Shown here in pieces: positions 23,801 through 31,577 of a stretch of DNA of 34,144 nucleotides. The stretch is from Desulfobulbaceae bacterium. GTDB taxonomy: Bacteria; Desulfobacterota; Desulfobulbia; Desulfobulbales; SURF-16. The notes under the pieces were generated by a model, which was not told the DNA's origin, did not search any database, and worked only from the letters and a program-made list of their open reading frames with translations. The position numbers and the translations under genes are program-made. The stretch spans positions 1 to 34,144 of the forward strand of contig JALNXE010000043.1 of assembly GCA_023230525.1 (NCBI GenBank). Direction: 5' to 3'. The number at the start of each line of letters is the position of its first letter. Within the stretch, counting starts at the first letter, position 1.

Positions 23801-26514
23801 GCTACCGGGCGGTTCTGCAAGACCAGATCATGGGGCTGATCAACGCCGGTCCCGAAGCGCAAATTGTCGACAAGCCGGGCGGGGTCTTTGTGCGGCGGGT
23901 TGAAGAACTTTCCGAGGATGAGCGGGTCTTGCTTCAGACTGTCGCCCGGGTCGTGTCCTCCGATTCCGCCGATACCCTGGTCGAGCAGGTGGAACGCCGG
24001 GTGTCGCCGGAGCGGGTGTCGGACCGTCTGGAGCCGTTGCGGCAACAGAGAGCGGAACCGGCCCATCCGCTGCCTGGGCGCGAACGCATTTTCTGCAACG
24101 GGCTGGGGGGCTTTACCCCCGACGGGCATGAATACGTCGTCACCCTGGAGCCCGGCCAAAACACCCCGGCGCCGTGGGCGAATGTCATCGCCAGCCCGCA
24201 CATCGGCACGGTGATCAGTGAGAGCGGCAGCGCCTATACCTGGGTGGAAAACGCCCACGAGTTCCGGCTGACCACCTGGCACAATGACCCGCTGAGTGAC
24301 AGCAGCGGCGAGGCGCTTTACATCCGCGACGAGGAAACCGGGGCGTTCTGGTCGCCGACGGCTTTGCCCGCCCGGGGCCGGTCCGGGTATGTGTGCCGGC
24401 ACGGGTTTGGCTACAGCGCGTTCGAACATTATGAAGACGGCATCTCCTCGGAACTGTTCACCTACGTCGCCATGGACGCCCCGGTGAAGTTCGCGGTGAT
24501 AAAATTGCGCAATCATTCGCGCCGGCCGCGTCAATTGTCCCTGACCGGGTATTGGGAGCTGGTGCTCGGTGAGTGGCGGCACGCCAATCTGATGCACATT
24601 GTTACCGAAACGGATCCGCACAGCGGGGCGCTGTTTGCCCGCAATGCCTATGGCCGGGAATGCGCCAATCGGATCGTCTTTGCCCAGATCAGCGAGCTTG
24701 AGCGTACGGTGAGCGGCAACCGCACAGAGTTCATCGGCCGCAACGGAACGCTGGCCAGCCCTGCGGCTATGCGCCGCAAGCGTTTGTCCGGCAGGACCGG
24801 TGCGGGGTTTGATCCGTGCGCCGCGATCCAGACCCGGATCGAACTGGCCGAAGGGCAGGAGCGCGAGATCGTCTTTATATTCGGCGCGGCCCGCAACAGC
24901 GATGAAGCGCAGCATTTCATCCAGCGGTTCAGTGGATCGGCCGGCGCACGGCAGGCCTTGGAAGCGGTGTGGGAGCACTGGAACCGCACCCTGGGCGCGG
25001 TGCACGTGGAGACGCCGGATAAAGCCCTGGACGTGCTGGCCAACGGCTGGCTGGTCTACCAGACCCTGTCGTGCAGACTCTGGGGCCGCAGCGGCTATTA
25101 TCAGTCCGGCGGGGCCTACGGTTTCCGCGATCAGCTGCAGGACAGCATGGCATTGATCCATGCGACGCCGTGGCTCGCCCGCGAGCAGCTGCTTCGCTGC
25201 GCCGGGCGCCAGTTCCTGCAGGGCGACGTGCAACACTGGTGGCATCCGCCCAACGGACAGGGCGTGCGCACCCATTTCTCCGATGACTATCTGTGGCTGC
25301 CCTATGCCACCTGCCGTTATGTGCTGACCACCGGCGATACGGGAGTGCTCGACGAGTCGGTCCATTTCCTGGAGGGCCGTGAGTTGAAACCGGAAGAGGA
25401 GGCCTATTACGACCAGCCGCAACCTTCGTCTGAAGTGGCCAGCCTCTATGAGCATTGCGTGCGTTCCATTAAGCATGGTTTGCGCTTTGGCAAACATCAA
25501 TTACCGCTGATGGGCTGCGGTGACTGGAACGATGGCATGAATCTCGTCGGGCGTGACGGCCAGGGAGAGAGCGTCTGGCTGGCGTGGTTCCTGTACGAGA
25601 ATCTACTGCTGTTTGCGGAGCTCGCCCGGGGTAAGGAAGACGGGGCCTTTGCCGAAGTCTGCGCCGAACAGGCGGCGCTGCTGCGCAATAATATTGAGGC
25701 CAATGCCTGGGATGGCGGTTGGTACCGGCGGGCCTATTTCGATGACGGCACTCCCCTGGGCTCGTCCGCCAATGACGAATGCCAGATTGATTCGATCAGC
25801 CAGAGCTGGGCGGTCATTTCAGGCGGGGGGGATCTCATGCGGGCCCGGCAGGCGATGGCGGCGGTGGACAAACGCCTGGTGCGCCGGGATGAGCGGTTGA
25901 TCCAGCTGCTCGCCCCGCCCTTTGATAAATCAGACCTTGAGCCCGGTTATATCAAGGGCTATGTGCCCGGGGTCCGGGAGAACGGCGGCCAATATACCCA
26001 TGCCGCGATCTGGGCCACCACGGCATTTGCCCTGCTGGGTGACAGGGAGCGGGCGTGGGAATTGTTCGCCATGCTCAATCCCGTCAAGCACGGCAGCGAG
26101 CCGGCGGACATCGAACTTTACCAGGTCGAGCCCTACGTCATGAGCGCGGATATCTACGGTGCCCCGCCGCACACCGGCCGGGGCGGCTGGACCTGGTACA
26201 CCGGGGCCGCGGGCTGGATGTATCGGCTGACCGTGGAAACACTCCTGGGGCTGCAGTTGGAAGTGGACCATCTGCGCATGACACCGTGCATCCCCGCCCA
26301 TTGGGAGTCTTACAAAATTCACTACCGCTATCGCGAGACCTTCTACCACATCACCGTCAAGCGGGTCGGTGAAAAATCGGAGCAGGTGATCCGCGTGACG
26401 GTGGATGGTGCCGTGCTGAGTGGAGCCGGCGCAGCCGGGGCAGGGGGATTGCAGAGCGTGATCCCCCTGGTGGACGACCGCCGGGAGCACCACGTCCAGG
26501 TGGATGTGAGCTGA
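17893..26514 (+). CDS. Cyclic beta-1,2-glucan synthase (NdvB/Cgs-like)
   Basis: A 2873-residue inner-membrane enzyme that would polymerise UDP-glucose, set chain length and cyclise beta-1,2-glucans for the periplasm. The order matches Cgs/NdvB. A long N-terminal helical region is followed by two membrane segments (about 394-454). The GT84 glycosyltransferase domain has D513 in LTDFRD, D612-T-D614 in TLDTDTQ, and RRHRW at 757-761 as the RxxRW-type motif. Further membrane segments lie at about 810-990. The glycoamylase-like domain spans about 1316-1520, with WSGSMFEYLMP and FMAHHQGMSLL. Two GH94-type beta-sandwich units (about 1574 and 2063 onward) precede a GH94 catalytic domain with YGFRDQLQD (D2413) and GDWNDGMN (2543-2550). 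The start is TTG at 17893, with only a weak GGGA upstream; no ATG or GTG exists between the preceding stop and this codon. The length equals that of Brucella and rhizobial enzymes. It is an isolated gene without ndvA nearby. Confidence 0.95.
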   Translation: MLRAELFSIEQLKRHAVTLAGQHRIDPRPGPDRLLPRLADNARVLLAAYDVVTAAAAPGQRIVPAEAWLLDNFYLIEQQIGLARRHLPRGYSRQLPRLADGLSAGFPRIYDLALELISHMDGRVDSDNVTYFVAAYQSAEPLKLGELWAFPIMLQLALLENLRRIGLRIAHRREELDAAITWADRMLATAERKPKQLIQLLAEFANADVPLTAPFVEEFYARLQAQGPAMAFVQTWVEQKLLEQGVTATQLSEAANRTAAASQISIANSIGSLRFIGAMDWREYVESLSVVEQTLREDPAGMHAGQDFATRDRYRHVIEDVARGCAHSARSEHSVAREAIALAQAAARRLGTSDRTAHVGYYLVDHGRLLLERTVGCRLPWKLRASRATRHFRLALYLGPILLITLLAASVVLFSFGGLGLTDWRFWFFAITGIIGVSALSVSLVNLFVTLVLPPRALPRMDFSQGIPAVHRTMVIVPTLLGKPQEIDDLLEALEIRYLGNRDPHLFFALLTDFRDAPEQTLPDDEALLAHARAAVQALNETYGEDRPCIFYLFHRPRVWNPFERVWMGYERKRGKLEQFNALLRGGEQTAFSDIVGDPSILATIKYVITLDTDTQLPRDAARTLIGNIAHPLNRPVYDADKGRIVEGYAILQPRASISLTSAGKSRFTKLFAGESGIDPYSREVSDVYQDIFGEGSFIGKGIYDVDAFRQAVSGRFPENLILSHDLLESGYARSALVTDVDLIEEHPASYAMEASRRHRWIRGDWQLAGWLLPSVPGPPGANGTKAKRQPNPLSALSVWKLFDNLRRSLVPQALLALLAGGWLFGPGPAWFTTLLVAGVLLLPTLLAAVIELIRKPEEREWLLHLILTGKSVVRPIVLVLLALVLLPYDSLICLDAILRSGVRMLFTRRGLLLWHLPSYASRNARRTLADFFMEMWIAPVLAVLLGLALAAGSRPGELFFSAPVLLLWLVSPVAAWWISLPLAAPVAGLTVEQRTFLRASARRTWRFFAEFAGPRDNWLPPDNFQEYPAPLIASRTSPTNMGMSLLSDLAAYDFGYISAGEFLRLAGNTLATMEKLERYRGHFYNWYDTHTLQPLRPQYVSSVDSGNLAGSLLTLQAGLAELKDQPVLSANAWQGLQDTLQVLAENLPSSPAPDLAKEITFLQDTLRSLTLNGQPQTLAAADMLLDEIHPAGGGLVARLPADIDLNGELYYWAQAFDRQCRALRDDLGLLVPGPRHFDSIPTLAELAGGREVSPDAPSSAGSAVSLYPGAVERLGIIDDLVNRCRVLAVMDFEFLYDTSRGLLAIGYDVGERRRDPSCYDLLASEARLASFLLIAQGQVPKKHWFSLGRLLTSYGGEVSLISWSGSMFEYLMPQLIMPGYENTLLEQTCKAAVSRQIEYGRQRAVPWGISESCYNATDASQVYQYRAFGVPGLGFKRGLGDDLVIAPYASALAMTVMPREACRNLQRLAASGFLGSYGFYEAIDYTPSRVPRGKNHAIVRAFMAHHQGMSLLAFDHALLNQPMQRRFMSAPLVRAAELLLQERVPKKGATLRPHAAEVSAAARPPAAEEAGGIMRVFTDPNTPIPEVHLLSNGRYHVMATNAGGGYSRWRDLAVTRWREDATADCWGTFIYLRDRDTGRYWSTAYQPALRKADRYESIFVQGRAEYRRRDQAIEAHTEISVSPEDDVEIRRVTLTNLSSRSRHIEVTSYAEVVLAPLNADLAHRSFSNLFVQTEILPGRQAILCTRRPRTPGEQVVWMFHLLAVPGAVAGDPSYETDRARFIGRGRTAANPVVLDNSNSPSTLSNSDGSVLDPIVAIRRTLTLSPDESATVQIISGVADTREAALAVLDKYCDRHFVERAFEMAWFQSQEVLRNLGATEADAQLYGRLATSVIYGNALRRAAPGIIARNQLGQSGLWRFAVSGDLPIVLIRIGNLNRIDLVKQVLQAHAYWRMKGLTVDLVIVNEDFSGYRAVLQDQIMGLINAGPEAQIVDKPGGVFVRRVEELSEDERVLLQTVARVVSSDSADTLVEQVERRVSPERVSDRLEPLRQQRAEPAHPLPGRERIFCNGLGGFTPDGHEYVVTLEPGQNTPAPWANVIASPHIGTVISESGSAYTWVENAHEFRLTTWHNDPLSDSSGEALYIRDEETGAFWSPTALPARGRSGYVCRHGFGYSAFEHYEDGISSELFTYVAMDAPVKFAVIKLRNHSRRPRQLSLTGYWELVLGEWRHANLMHIVTETDPHSGALFARNAYGRECANRIVFAQISELERTVSGNRTEFIGRNGTLASPAAMRRKRLSGRTGAGFDPCAAIQTRIELAEGQEREIVFIFGAARNSDEAQHFIQRFSGSAGARQALEAVWEHWNRTLGAVHVETPDKALDVLANGWLVYQTLSCRLWGRSGYYQSGGAYGFRDQLQDSMALIHATPWLAREQLLRCAGRQFLQGDVQHWWHPPNGQGVRTHFSDDYLWLPYATCRYVLTTGDTGVLDESVHFLEGRELKPEEEAYYDQPQPSSEVASLYEHCVRSIKHGLRFGKHQLPLMGCGDWNDGMNLVGRDGQGESVWLAWFLYENLLLFAELARGKEDGAFAEVCAEQAALLRNNIEANAWDGGWYRRAYFDDGTPLGSSANDECQIDSISQSWAVISGGGDLMRARQAMAAVDKRLVRRDERLIQLLAPPFDKSDLEPGYIKGYVPGVRENGGQYTHAAIWATTAFALLGDRERAWELFAMLNPVKHGSEPADIELYQVEPYVMSADIYGAPPHTGRGGWTWYTGAAGWMYRLTVETLLGLQLEVDHLRMTPCIPAHWESYKIHYRYRETFYHITVKRVGEKSEQVIRVTVDGAVLSGAGAAGAGGLQSVIPLVDDRREHHVQVDVS

Positions 26515-26596
26515 ATAAATCCGGTTTTGCCGGAACAAAACCCGGCGGGACCAGTCAATTCATGAAAACGGCTCATGCCTCTGATGATGAATAATC

Positions 26597-26625
26597 TTGC
26601 AAGGATGGCAAAGTTCTGCTATCTG
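26597..26625 (+). promoter_or_regulatory. Possible sigma-70 promoter for the HU gene
   Basis: TTGCAA (26597-26602) and TATCTG (26620-26625) are separated by 17 bp, about 55 bp before the HU start codon. The -10 match is poor. Confidence 0.25.
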
Positions 26626-26679
26626 AGCATGAGACAATAGTCAATTTGAGATATCAAGAGAATTCAAACAGGAGAAAGC

Positions 26680-26952
26680 ATGAATAAGGGTGAACTGGTA
26701 GAAAAAGTGGCCAAGGATTGTGATTTGAGCAAAGCAGCAGCCGAGGCGGCATTGAACAGTGTCCTGGGGGCAATCGAGGATGCCGTGGCCGCAGGGGATA
26801 AAGTGACCTTGATCGGCTTCGGTACATTTTCAGTTGCCGAACGGGCCGCCCGCGAGGGCCGCAATCCGCAGACCGGCAAGAAAATCAAGATTGCCGCCAA
26901 GAAAGCCGTGAAATTCAAGGCTGGCAGCAAGTTTACTGATTCGCTCAAGTAG
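26680..26952 (+). CDS. hup: HU family DNA-binding protein
   Basis: A 90-residue histone-like protein that binds and bends DNA as a dimer and compacts the nucleoid. It has the full family layout: N-terminal helices (NKGELVEKVAKDCDLSKAAAE), the turn LIGFGTFSV, the DNA-contacting arm with the conserved GRNPQTGKKIKI, and a C-terminal helix ending KFTDSLK. CAGGAGA lies about 7 nt upstream of the ATG. It is monocistronic, with a short hairpin of CCCCCT and AGGGGG at 27009-27023 in the downstream spacer. HU-alpha, HU-beta or IHF identity cannot be decided, although the arm favours HU. Confidence 0.95.
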   Translation: MNKGELVEKVAKDCDLSKAAAEAALNSVLGAIEDAVAAGDKVTLIGFGTFSVAERAAREGRNPQTGKKIKIAAKKAVKFKAGSKFTDSLK

Positions 26953-27635
26953 CCGAAGGTTTTCCGTCAGGGACTTATTCCAAGTCGCCGTCAAACCAAT
27001 ACTTTTGTCCCCCTCAAGGGGGGATTGGACAGAATCGGCAGCGCCGTGCGGCTCCTCGCCGTACTCCAAGTACTGTCTCGTTGCTGCTCGCTTGCCCTCG
27101 TACCCCCTTGTGGTCGGTCTTTCCCGGCTGGACACCCCGCCCCGTGACTGTCTGAAGGTCATGCCGTCCGGAGGCGGGGGAGTGTCTCCGCTGGGGCCTG
27201 CTGCGCCCCTTGCCGCCTTTTTTTTGCGCGCCAACTCTTCCTTGGGAGATTTCGCTTGGCGCGTCCCCCTGTTTTTGCAAAATCCCATCCCTGGTTTCCT
27301 GCCCGCCTCAATTGCTTTTCTCGCCTCAGATAACTAGCTGACGGCGTGCCCATGTCCAGACGCCTCCGTCCCGGACTTGCCGGGCATATGAGAAAAACAA
27401 CTCGATAAAGGCCGGAGGACCGCTTGCTCTCTTTCTCTTTGTTGATATATAACCCCTTTTTTTGGATAGAAATATTTACAAAGGATGGCTTGATATGATA
27501 GGAAAAAGGCAGGGGAGAAAACGACATGTAAAACAGTTTTTTGTCACCATCGCCATCACAGCCTGGGCGCCTTGACGAAAAAGGTGTTCTCTTGTGCAGG
27601 CGGCTTGGTCGGGAAAAAGGTATCGGGGGGCAGCT
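26953..27635. other. Long non-coding region, probably an interspersed repeat
   Basis: About 680 bp between HU and the decaheme cytochrome gene. The plus strand of 27000-27320 is pyrimidine-rich and GC-rich, with runs of C and T, while 27440-27560 is AT-rich. Frames on both strands have unnatural compositions (Pro, Arg and Ser rich) and no ribosome site. The segment reads like the degenerate repeat blocks common in sulfate-reducer genomes; this is inference without a search. The promoter of the conduit operon should lie at its right end. Confidence 0.4.
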
Positions 27636-28658
27636 ATGTCTACCAGGGAGCACCATCTGAACAAATCATGCCTGGTCATGATGGTACTATTTTCGTTCAT
27701 CAGCGGCTGCAGCGGTTTAAAAGAATCAAAGCCGATTCTGCCGGTCCGCGAATATGAGAAGATGATTGTCGGCAATCTCAATGCCGATTATGTGGGCACC
27801 CGGAACTGCCTTGCCGCCTGTCATGAGCATGACCGGCTGAAGCTGTTCTTTGACGCCAGCACCATGGGCGCCCAGCTGAAAAAGGAATCCGGCATGCCCC
27901 TGGTGGATTGTGAATCCTGCCATGGGCCCGGCAGCCTTGCGGTCAAGGGTTTGACCAAGGAGCTGGTTGAAATGAACGCCGGTCAGGGCATCAAGACCGC
28001 CTGTGATTTCAAGACGCTGATCGACTTGAAAAAACTTCCCGCCACGGCCCAGTCGCTCATCTGCCTCAAGTGTCATACGGTCAACGCCACGTTCAACCTG
28101 CATAACTGGAACAGCGGACTCCACGCCCTCAACGAGGTATCCTGTTTTCCCTGCCATGACATCCACGCCGGGCCTGATCTGAAGGTCACCCCGCTGGCCT
28201 CGGGCAAACTCTGTTTTTCCTGCCATCAATCCGCCCAGGCCCAGTTTTCCCTGCCCAGCCATCATCCCCTCAAGGAGGGGCGGGTATTCTGCGTCGACTG
28301 CCACAACCCCCATGGCGGGTTCGCCGACCACAGTCTGCAGCAGGACAGCGTCAAGGAAACCTGTGTCCAGTGCCATCCTGACAAGAGAGGACCCTTCCTT
28401 TACCAGCATGCGGACGTGGCGGAGAACTGCCTCAACTGCCACAGCCCCCATGGTTCGGTTAACAGCAGGCTGCTGAACGCCCGGGAGCCCTTTTTGTGCC
28501 TCCAGTGCCACGAGGGCCACCGAATCAATACGGAGGAGGGCGGCAGTATTACCGCCGAGCGGGCCAGGGCCTTTTATACCCGCTGCACGGACTGCCACTC
28601 CACCATCCATGGTTCGGATGTCCCCTCAACCTCCGGGGGCGGGAGGTTTACCCAATGA
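27636..28658 (+). CDS. Lipoprotein decaheme c-type cytochrome (MtrA/DmsE-like)
   Basis: A 340-residue exported multiheme cytochrome, predicted to be the heme wire inside an outer-membrane conduit. The signal ends in FISGC with a lipobox cysteine at C25. Nine canonical CxxCH motifs start at C92, C143, C170, C193, C219, C243, C265, C288 and C317. The first site is CLAACH (58-63), with three residues between the cysteines, giving ten potential hemes, the number expected for the MtrA/DmsE/PioA family. Segments such as CESCHGPGS, CVDCHNPHG, CLNCHSPHG and a distal heme-ligand region with HHPLKEG fit that family. The ATG at 27636 has GGGGGG 5 nt upstream. Its stop codon overlaps the start of the beta-barrel gene (ATGA), so the two are translationally coupled. 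Being a lipoprotein sets it apart from the soluble MtrA of Shewanella. Confidence 0.87.
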   Translation: MSTREHHLNKSCLVMMVLFSFISGCSGLKESKPILPVREYEKMIVGNLNADYVGTRNCLAACHEHDRLKLFFDASTMGAQLKKESGMPLVDCESCHGPGSLAVKGLTKELVEMNAGQGIKTACDFKTLIDLKKLPATAQSLICLKCHTVNATFNLHNWNSGLHALNEVSCFPCHDIHAGPDLKVTPLASGKLCFSCHQSAQAQFSLPSHHPLKEGRVFCVDCHNPHGGFADHSLQQDSVKETCVQCHPDKRGPFLYQHADVAENCLNCHSPHGSVNSRLLNAREPFLCLQCHEGHRINTEEGGSITAERARAFYTRCTDCHSTIHGSDVPSTSGGGRFTQ

Positions 28659-30640
28659 GAGGCAAGACAAGGCATTGTATCCTGCATGTCTTGGGGGCCG
28701 GGCTTGCTCTTGGCTGGGCCGTTGCCCCGGCTATGGCGGCGGCTGAGGCGCTGCCGGCTGCCGGGATTACGGGCAACCACGAACAGCGGGAGCCAGCTGT
28801 TTATTATGAGACGGAGGGCGACTATTATCTCGGATACCGCTGGGTAACCGAGGATGATTCGTTGAAAGCGGCGGAATACATTTATCCCCATTCATCCGTC
28901 ACCTTTGGCCTGGATCTGCTCTCCTGTCCGCTTCCCTACCGCTATCACGTCAATGCCGAGTTTCTCAGCAATTATGACTTTTACACGGATGCCGGTTTCG
29001 CCTATAAGGACCTGGTTCTGTTCCGGGACATCCTGGTCGGGGCCCATCATAACCTGGATCATTACAACTATCAGTATCCTGGGGAGCCGCCGGAGCTCAA
29101 TTACACCGACCGAAATGCCGGGGAGGATTATTATGTTGACTTTGTCAGCAACCTGCTGTCGCTCAGGCTGAAGGCCCCGGATTTCCCGTTTCACACCTTT
29201 CTGAACCATCGCCACGTTGAACGGGAGGGTAAGGCCGAGCAGCGGTTTCTGCTGGGGGATTTTAATGAAACCAACAAGATATCCGAAGAACGGGATGTCG
29301 ACTGGACCTCAAACGCCTTAAAGCTCGGCACCAACAGCCATCTCGGGCCGGTTGAGGTTGAATACGCCTATGATCAGGCCAAATTCAATCCGGACGGCAG
29401 CGAGATTCTCTCTGACCCGTATCCCGCCTCTGCCGACAGGCCGGCCGGCATTTATGCCCACAATGTTGTTGCCGAAACCGAGTCGTCGGCCCATTCCATG
29501 AAGATGCATTCATCCTATACCGGCGGCCTTGTTGCTGCGGCCACCCTCAGTAATCTGTACCAGAAAAACAACTACAGCCGCACCGAATCCACCACCTGGA
29601 AGGGGGCCTTTGATTGCAGCTGGATACCCGATCCCCTGGTCGGCCTTTTTTTCAAGTACCGGCACCGGGATGTGGATACCAGCACTCCAGACACCGTGAC
29701 CCTCACCGGTCCCGGCAACAGCTTGACTTATCCGGTCCGGCAGGGCATTTCCTATGACAAGGATGTCTTTTCCCTGTCCTCGCGATACAGGCCGGGGAAT
29801 ATCCTTTCTCTCCTGGCATCCTATGAGTTGTCCCATCTCAATCGCAAAGATGTGGATGAATGGGCCGCCCTGCCCGGGCAAAGTAATATCCACACCATTA
29901 ATTTCACGGCAAATGCCAAACCCCTGGATAAGGTCAAGGTGAAGGCCAGCTATGAATATAAGAATTACAGCCAGCCGGCCTATAACAACACCCCGGACAG
30001 TTCCAACAGGCTGCGCCTGACCACCACCTATCTGCCGGTTCCCTGGCTCAACGTCTATCTGGAATACATCCTCGCCCTGACCGAGCGGAATTCCCTGAAT
30101 TATCTCAACAGCGACCCGGCGCTGCTGCTTGAGATCGGCGAAAGAGACGGCCGGCATGACCAGTTTCTCGCCAGCCTGACCACCGAGCTTTCAGCCAAGG
30201 CGTCGCTCACCGGCAGCTGGTTTTATCAGCGCTGGGATGTGGAACAGGATCTGGCCTATGGGAAATGGCTCATGGCAGGGGCCGGGGATCTGCCTTATCT
30301 TGATGCCGGGGTTCCCTATACCGATGAGGCCAACTCCTTTTCCCTGGCGCTCTTTTACCTGCTCCGGCCAGACCTCAGCCTGACCGCCGATGTGACCTAC
30401 ACCATCACCGAAGGGAAAACCGGCTATGATGACGTGGTGGGCGGCGCACCGTTTTCTCTTGACTCGTTTTCCGCCTTAAAGGCTTCGGAAACCCTCTGTT
30501 CGCTGGAGATCAGCAAAAAACTGTCCAAGGAGTGGGAAGTCAGGATCAGATCCTACCTGGATGTCTATAATGACAGGGAGTACGGCCTGCTGGACGGCAG
30601 CGTATTCACCACCACCTTCAGTATAAAAAGGTATTTCTAA
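28655..30640 (+). CDS. Outer-membrane beta-barrel of an MtrB/PioB-like porin-cytochrome conduit
   Basis: A 661-residue exported protein, predicted to be an outer-membrane barrel that sheathes the decaheme cytochrome. The signal peptide (ILHVLGAGLALGWAVAPAMA) ends near residue 28. The mature part alternates polar and aromatic residues in many short strands rich in Tyr, Trp and Asn (for example YYLGYRW, YRYHVNAEFLSNYDFY, LLASYELSHL, KVKASYEYKNY). It ends in FSIKRYF with a terminal Phe, as expected for assembly by the BAM complex. The length is close to MtrB (about 700). I see no N-terminal CXXC like that of Shewanella MtrB. GGAGG is 8 nt before the ATG at 28655, and the start overlaps the cytochrome stop. 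Pairing with a decaheme cytochrome is the main reason for the call; sequence similarity to MtrB is weak by eye. Confidence 0.78.
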   Translation: MRGKTRHCILHVLGAGLALGWAVAPAMAAAEALPAAGITGNHEQREPAVYYETEGDYYLGYRWVTEDDSLKAAEYIYPHSSVTFGLDLLSCPLPYRYHVNAEFLSNYDFYTDAGFAYKDLVLFRDILVGAHHNLDHYNYQYPGEPPELNYTDRNAGEDYYVDFVSNLLSLRLKAPDFPFHTFLNHRHVEREGKAEQRFLLGDFNETNKISEERDVDWTSNALKLGTNSHLGPVEVEYAYDQAKFNPDGSEILSDPYPASADRPAGIYAHNVVAETESSAHSMKMHSSYTGGLVAAATLSNLYQKNNYSRTESTTWKGAFDCSWIPDPLVGLFFKYRHRDVDTSTPDTVTLTGPGNSLTYPVRQGISYDKDVFSLSSRYRPGNILSLLASYELSHLNRKDVDEWAALPGQSNIHTINFTANAKPLDKVKVKASYEYKNYSQPAYNNTPDSSNRLRLTTTYLPVPWLNVYLEYILALTERNSLNYLNSDPALLLEIGERDGRHDQFLASLTTELSAKASLTGSWFYQRWDVEQDLAYGKWLMAGAGDLPYLDAGVPYTDEANSFSLALFYLLRPDLSLTADVTYTITEGKTGYDDVVGGAPFSLDSFSALKASETLCSLEISKKLSKEWEVRIRSYLDVYNDREYGLLDGSVFTTTFSIKRYF

Positions 30641-30641
30641 C

Positions 30642-31577
30642 TTGAATACCTTACGCCTGGTTCAGAGAATACTGCTTACCTTGCTCTTCGTCCTTGCCCT
30701 TGCCCCGGACCTGCAGGCGCAAAAACGGATCGGCGTTATCATGACCGGCGATGTCCCTTATTATGGGGCCATGCACGATGCCTTTGTCGCCGAGCTCAAT
30801 CGCCGGATTGCCGGGGAGGAAAAAATCGAGATTATCCTGCAGCGGCCTTTTCCGGATCCCATCGCCTGGAGCAATGCCGCCAGAAAACTTATCGCTTTTG
30901 ACGTGGACCTTATCGTAACCTATGGTTCTCCCGCCACCCTGGCGGTTATTCACGAAAAAACCCGCATCCCGCTGGTCTATGCCGGCCTGTATGAACCAGA
31001 CCAGGCGGAAATGAGCGGAGAAAATGTGACGGGTTGCGGCTTCAAGGTGCCCCTGTCAAGCATTGTCAGATATTTCAAACGCCTCAAAACAGTCAATACC
31101 CTCGGTATCGTCTGCAGCAGTATTGAAGAAGATTCCATGCGCCAATACGCAACCATGAAGGAAATCGCTGAGCAGCATAACATGAAGGCCGAGAAAATCG
31201 ATATCCGGGGACGGGCTGACCTGGATGGGCTGAAGACAAAAAAAACGGATGCCGTCTTCATTACCGGGAGTTCCCTCGCCCATTTGTGGCTTGCTGATAT
31301 CATGGAGATTCTGCGCCGGGAAAAGATCCCCACCGCGGATATTTTCCCGGATTTTGCGGAAGCAGGGGTATTGATGACCCTGTTTCCCCCCCCCCAGCAG
31401 CAGGGCCAACTGGCCGCGGAAATGGCCGCGCAGATTCTGCTTGGCAAAAAGCCCGTAAATATTATGGCCTATACCTTTCGGGATACGGAGCTGGTGTTCA
31501 ATCTGGTGGAGGCCAGGCATTTCGGCATCATCTTCCCCATTGAGCTGCTGATTGAAGCGACCAAGGTGATTGAATGA
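30642..31577 (+). CDS. Periplasmic solute-binding protein, ABC_sub_bind (TrpX-like) family
   Basis: A 311-residue exported binding protein with two alpha/beta lobes. The signal peptide (RLVQRILLTLLFVLALAPDLQAQ) is cut near residue 27. The first lobe opens with RIGVIMTGDVPYYGAMHDAF and contains VDLIVTYGSPATLAV and IPLVYAGLYEPD. The second has TLGIVCSSIEEDSMRQY, DAVFITGSSLAHL and TADIFPDFAEAGVLMTL, typical for PF04392 proteins. The start is TTG at 30642, only 2 bp after the barrel stop, with AAGG upstream. No permease or ATPase follows, so it is more likely a receptor for a signal than a transporter part. The ligand is unknown; family members bind amino acids or other small molecules. Confidence 0.85.
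   Translation: MNTLRLVQRILLTLLFVLALAPDLQAQKRIGVIMTGDVPYYGAMHDAFVAELNRRIAGEEKIEIILQRPFPDPIAWSNAARKLIAFDVDLIVTYGSPATLAVIHEKTRIPLVYAGLYEPDQAEMSGENVTGCGFKVPLSSIVRYFKRLKTVNTLGIVCSSIEEDSMRQYATMKEIAEQHNMKAEKIDIRGRADLDGLKTKKTDAVFITGSSLAHLWLADIMEILRREKIPTADIFPDFAEAGVLMTLFPPPQQQGQLAAEMAAQILLGKKPVNIMAYTFRDTELVFNLVEARHFGIIFPIELLIEATKVIE

Noticed and set aside
23365..25500. 711-residue minus-strand frame inside the glucan synthase gene
   Set aside because: An antisense shadow of a GC-rich gene; the plus-strand frame carries all GH94 motifs.
26830..27288. 152-residue minus-strand frame starting MGFCKNRGTRQAKSP
   Set aside because: It runs antisense through the HU gene and consists of low-complexity charged residues; more likely a reading of a repeat.
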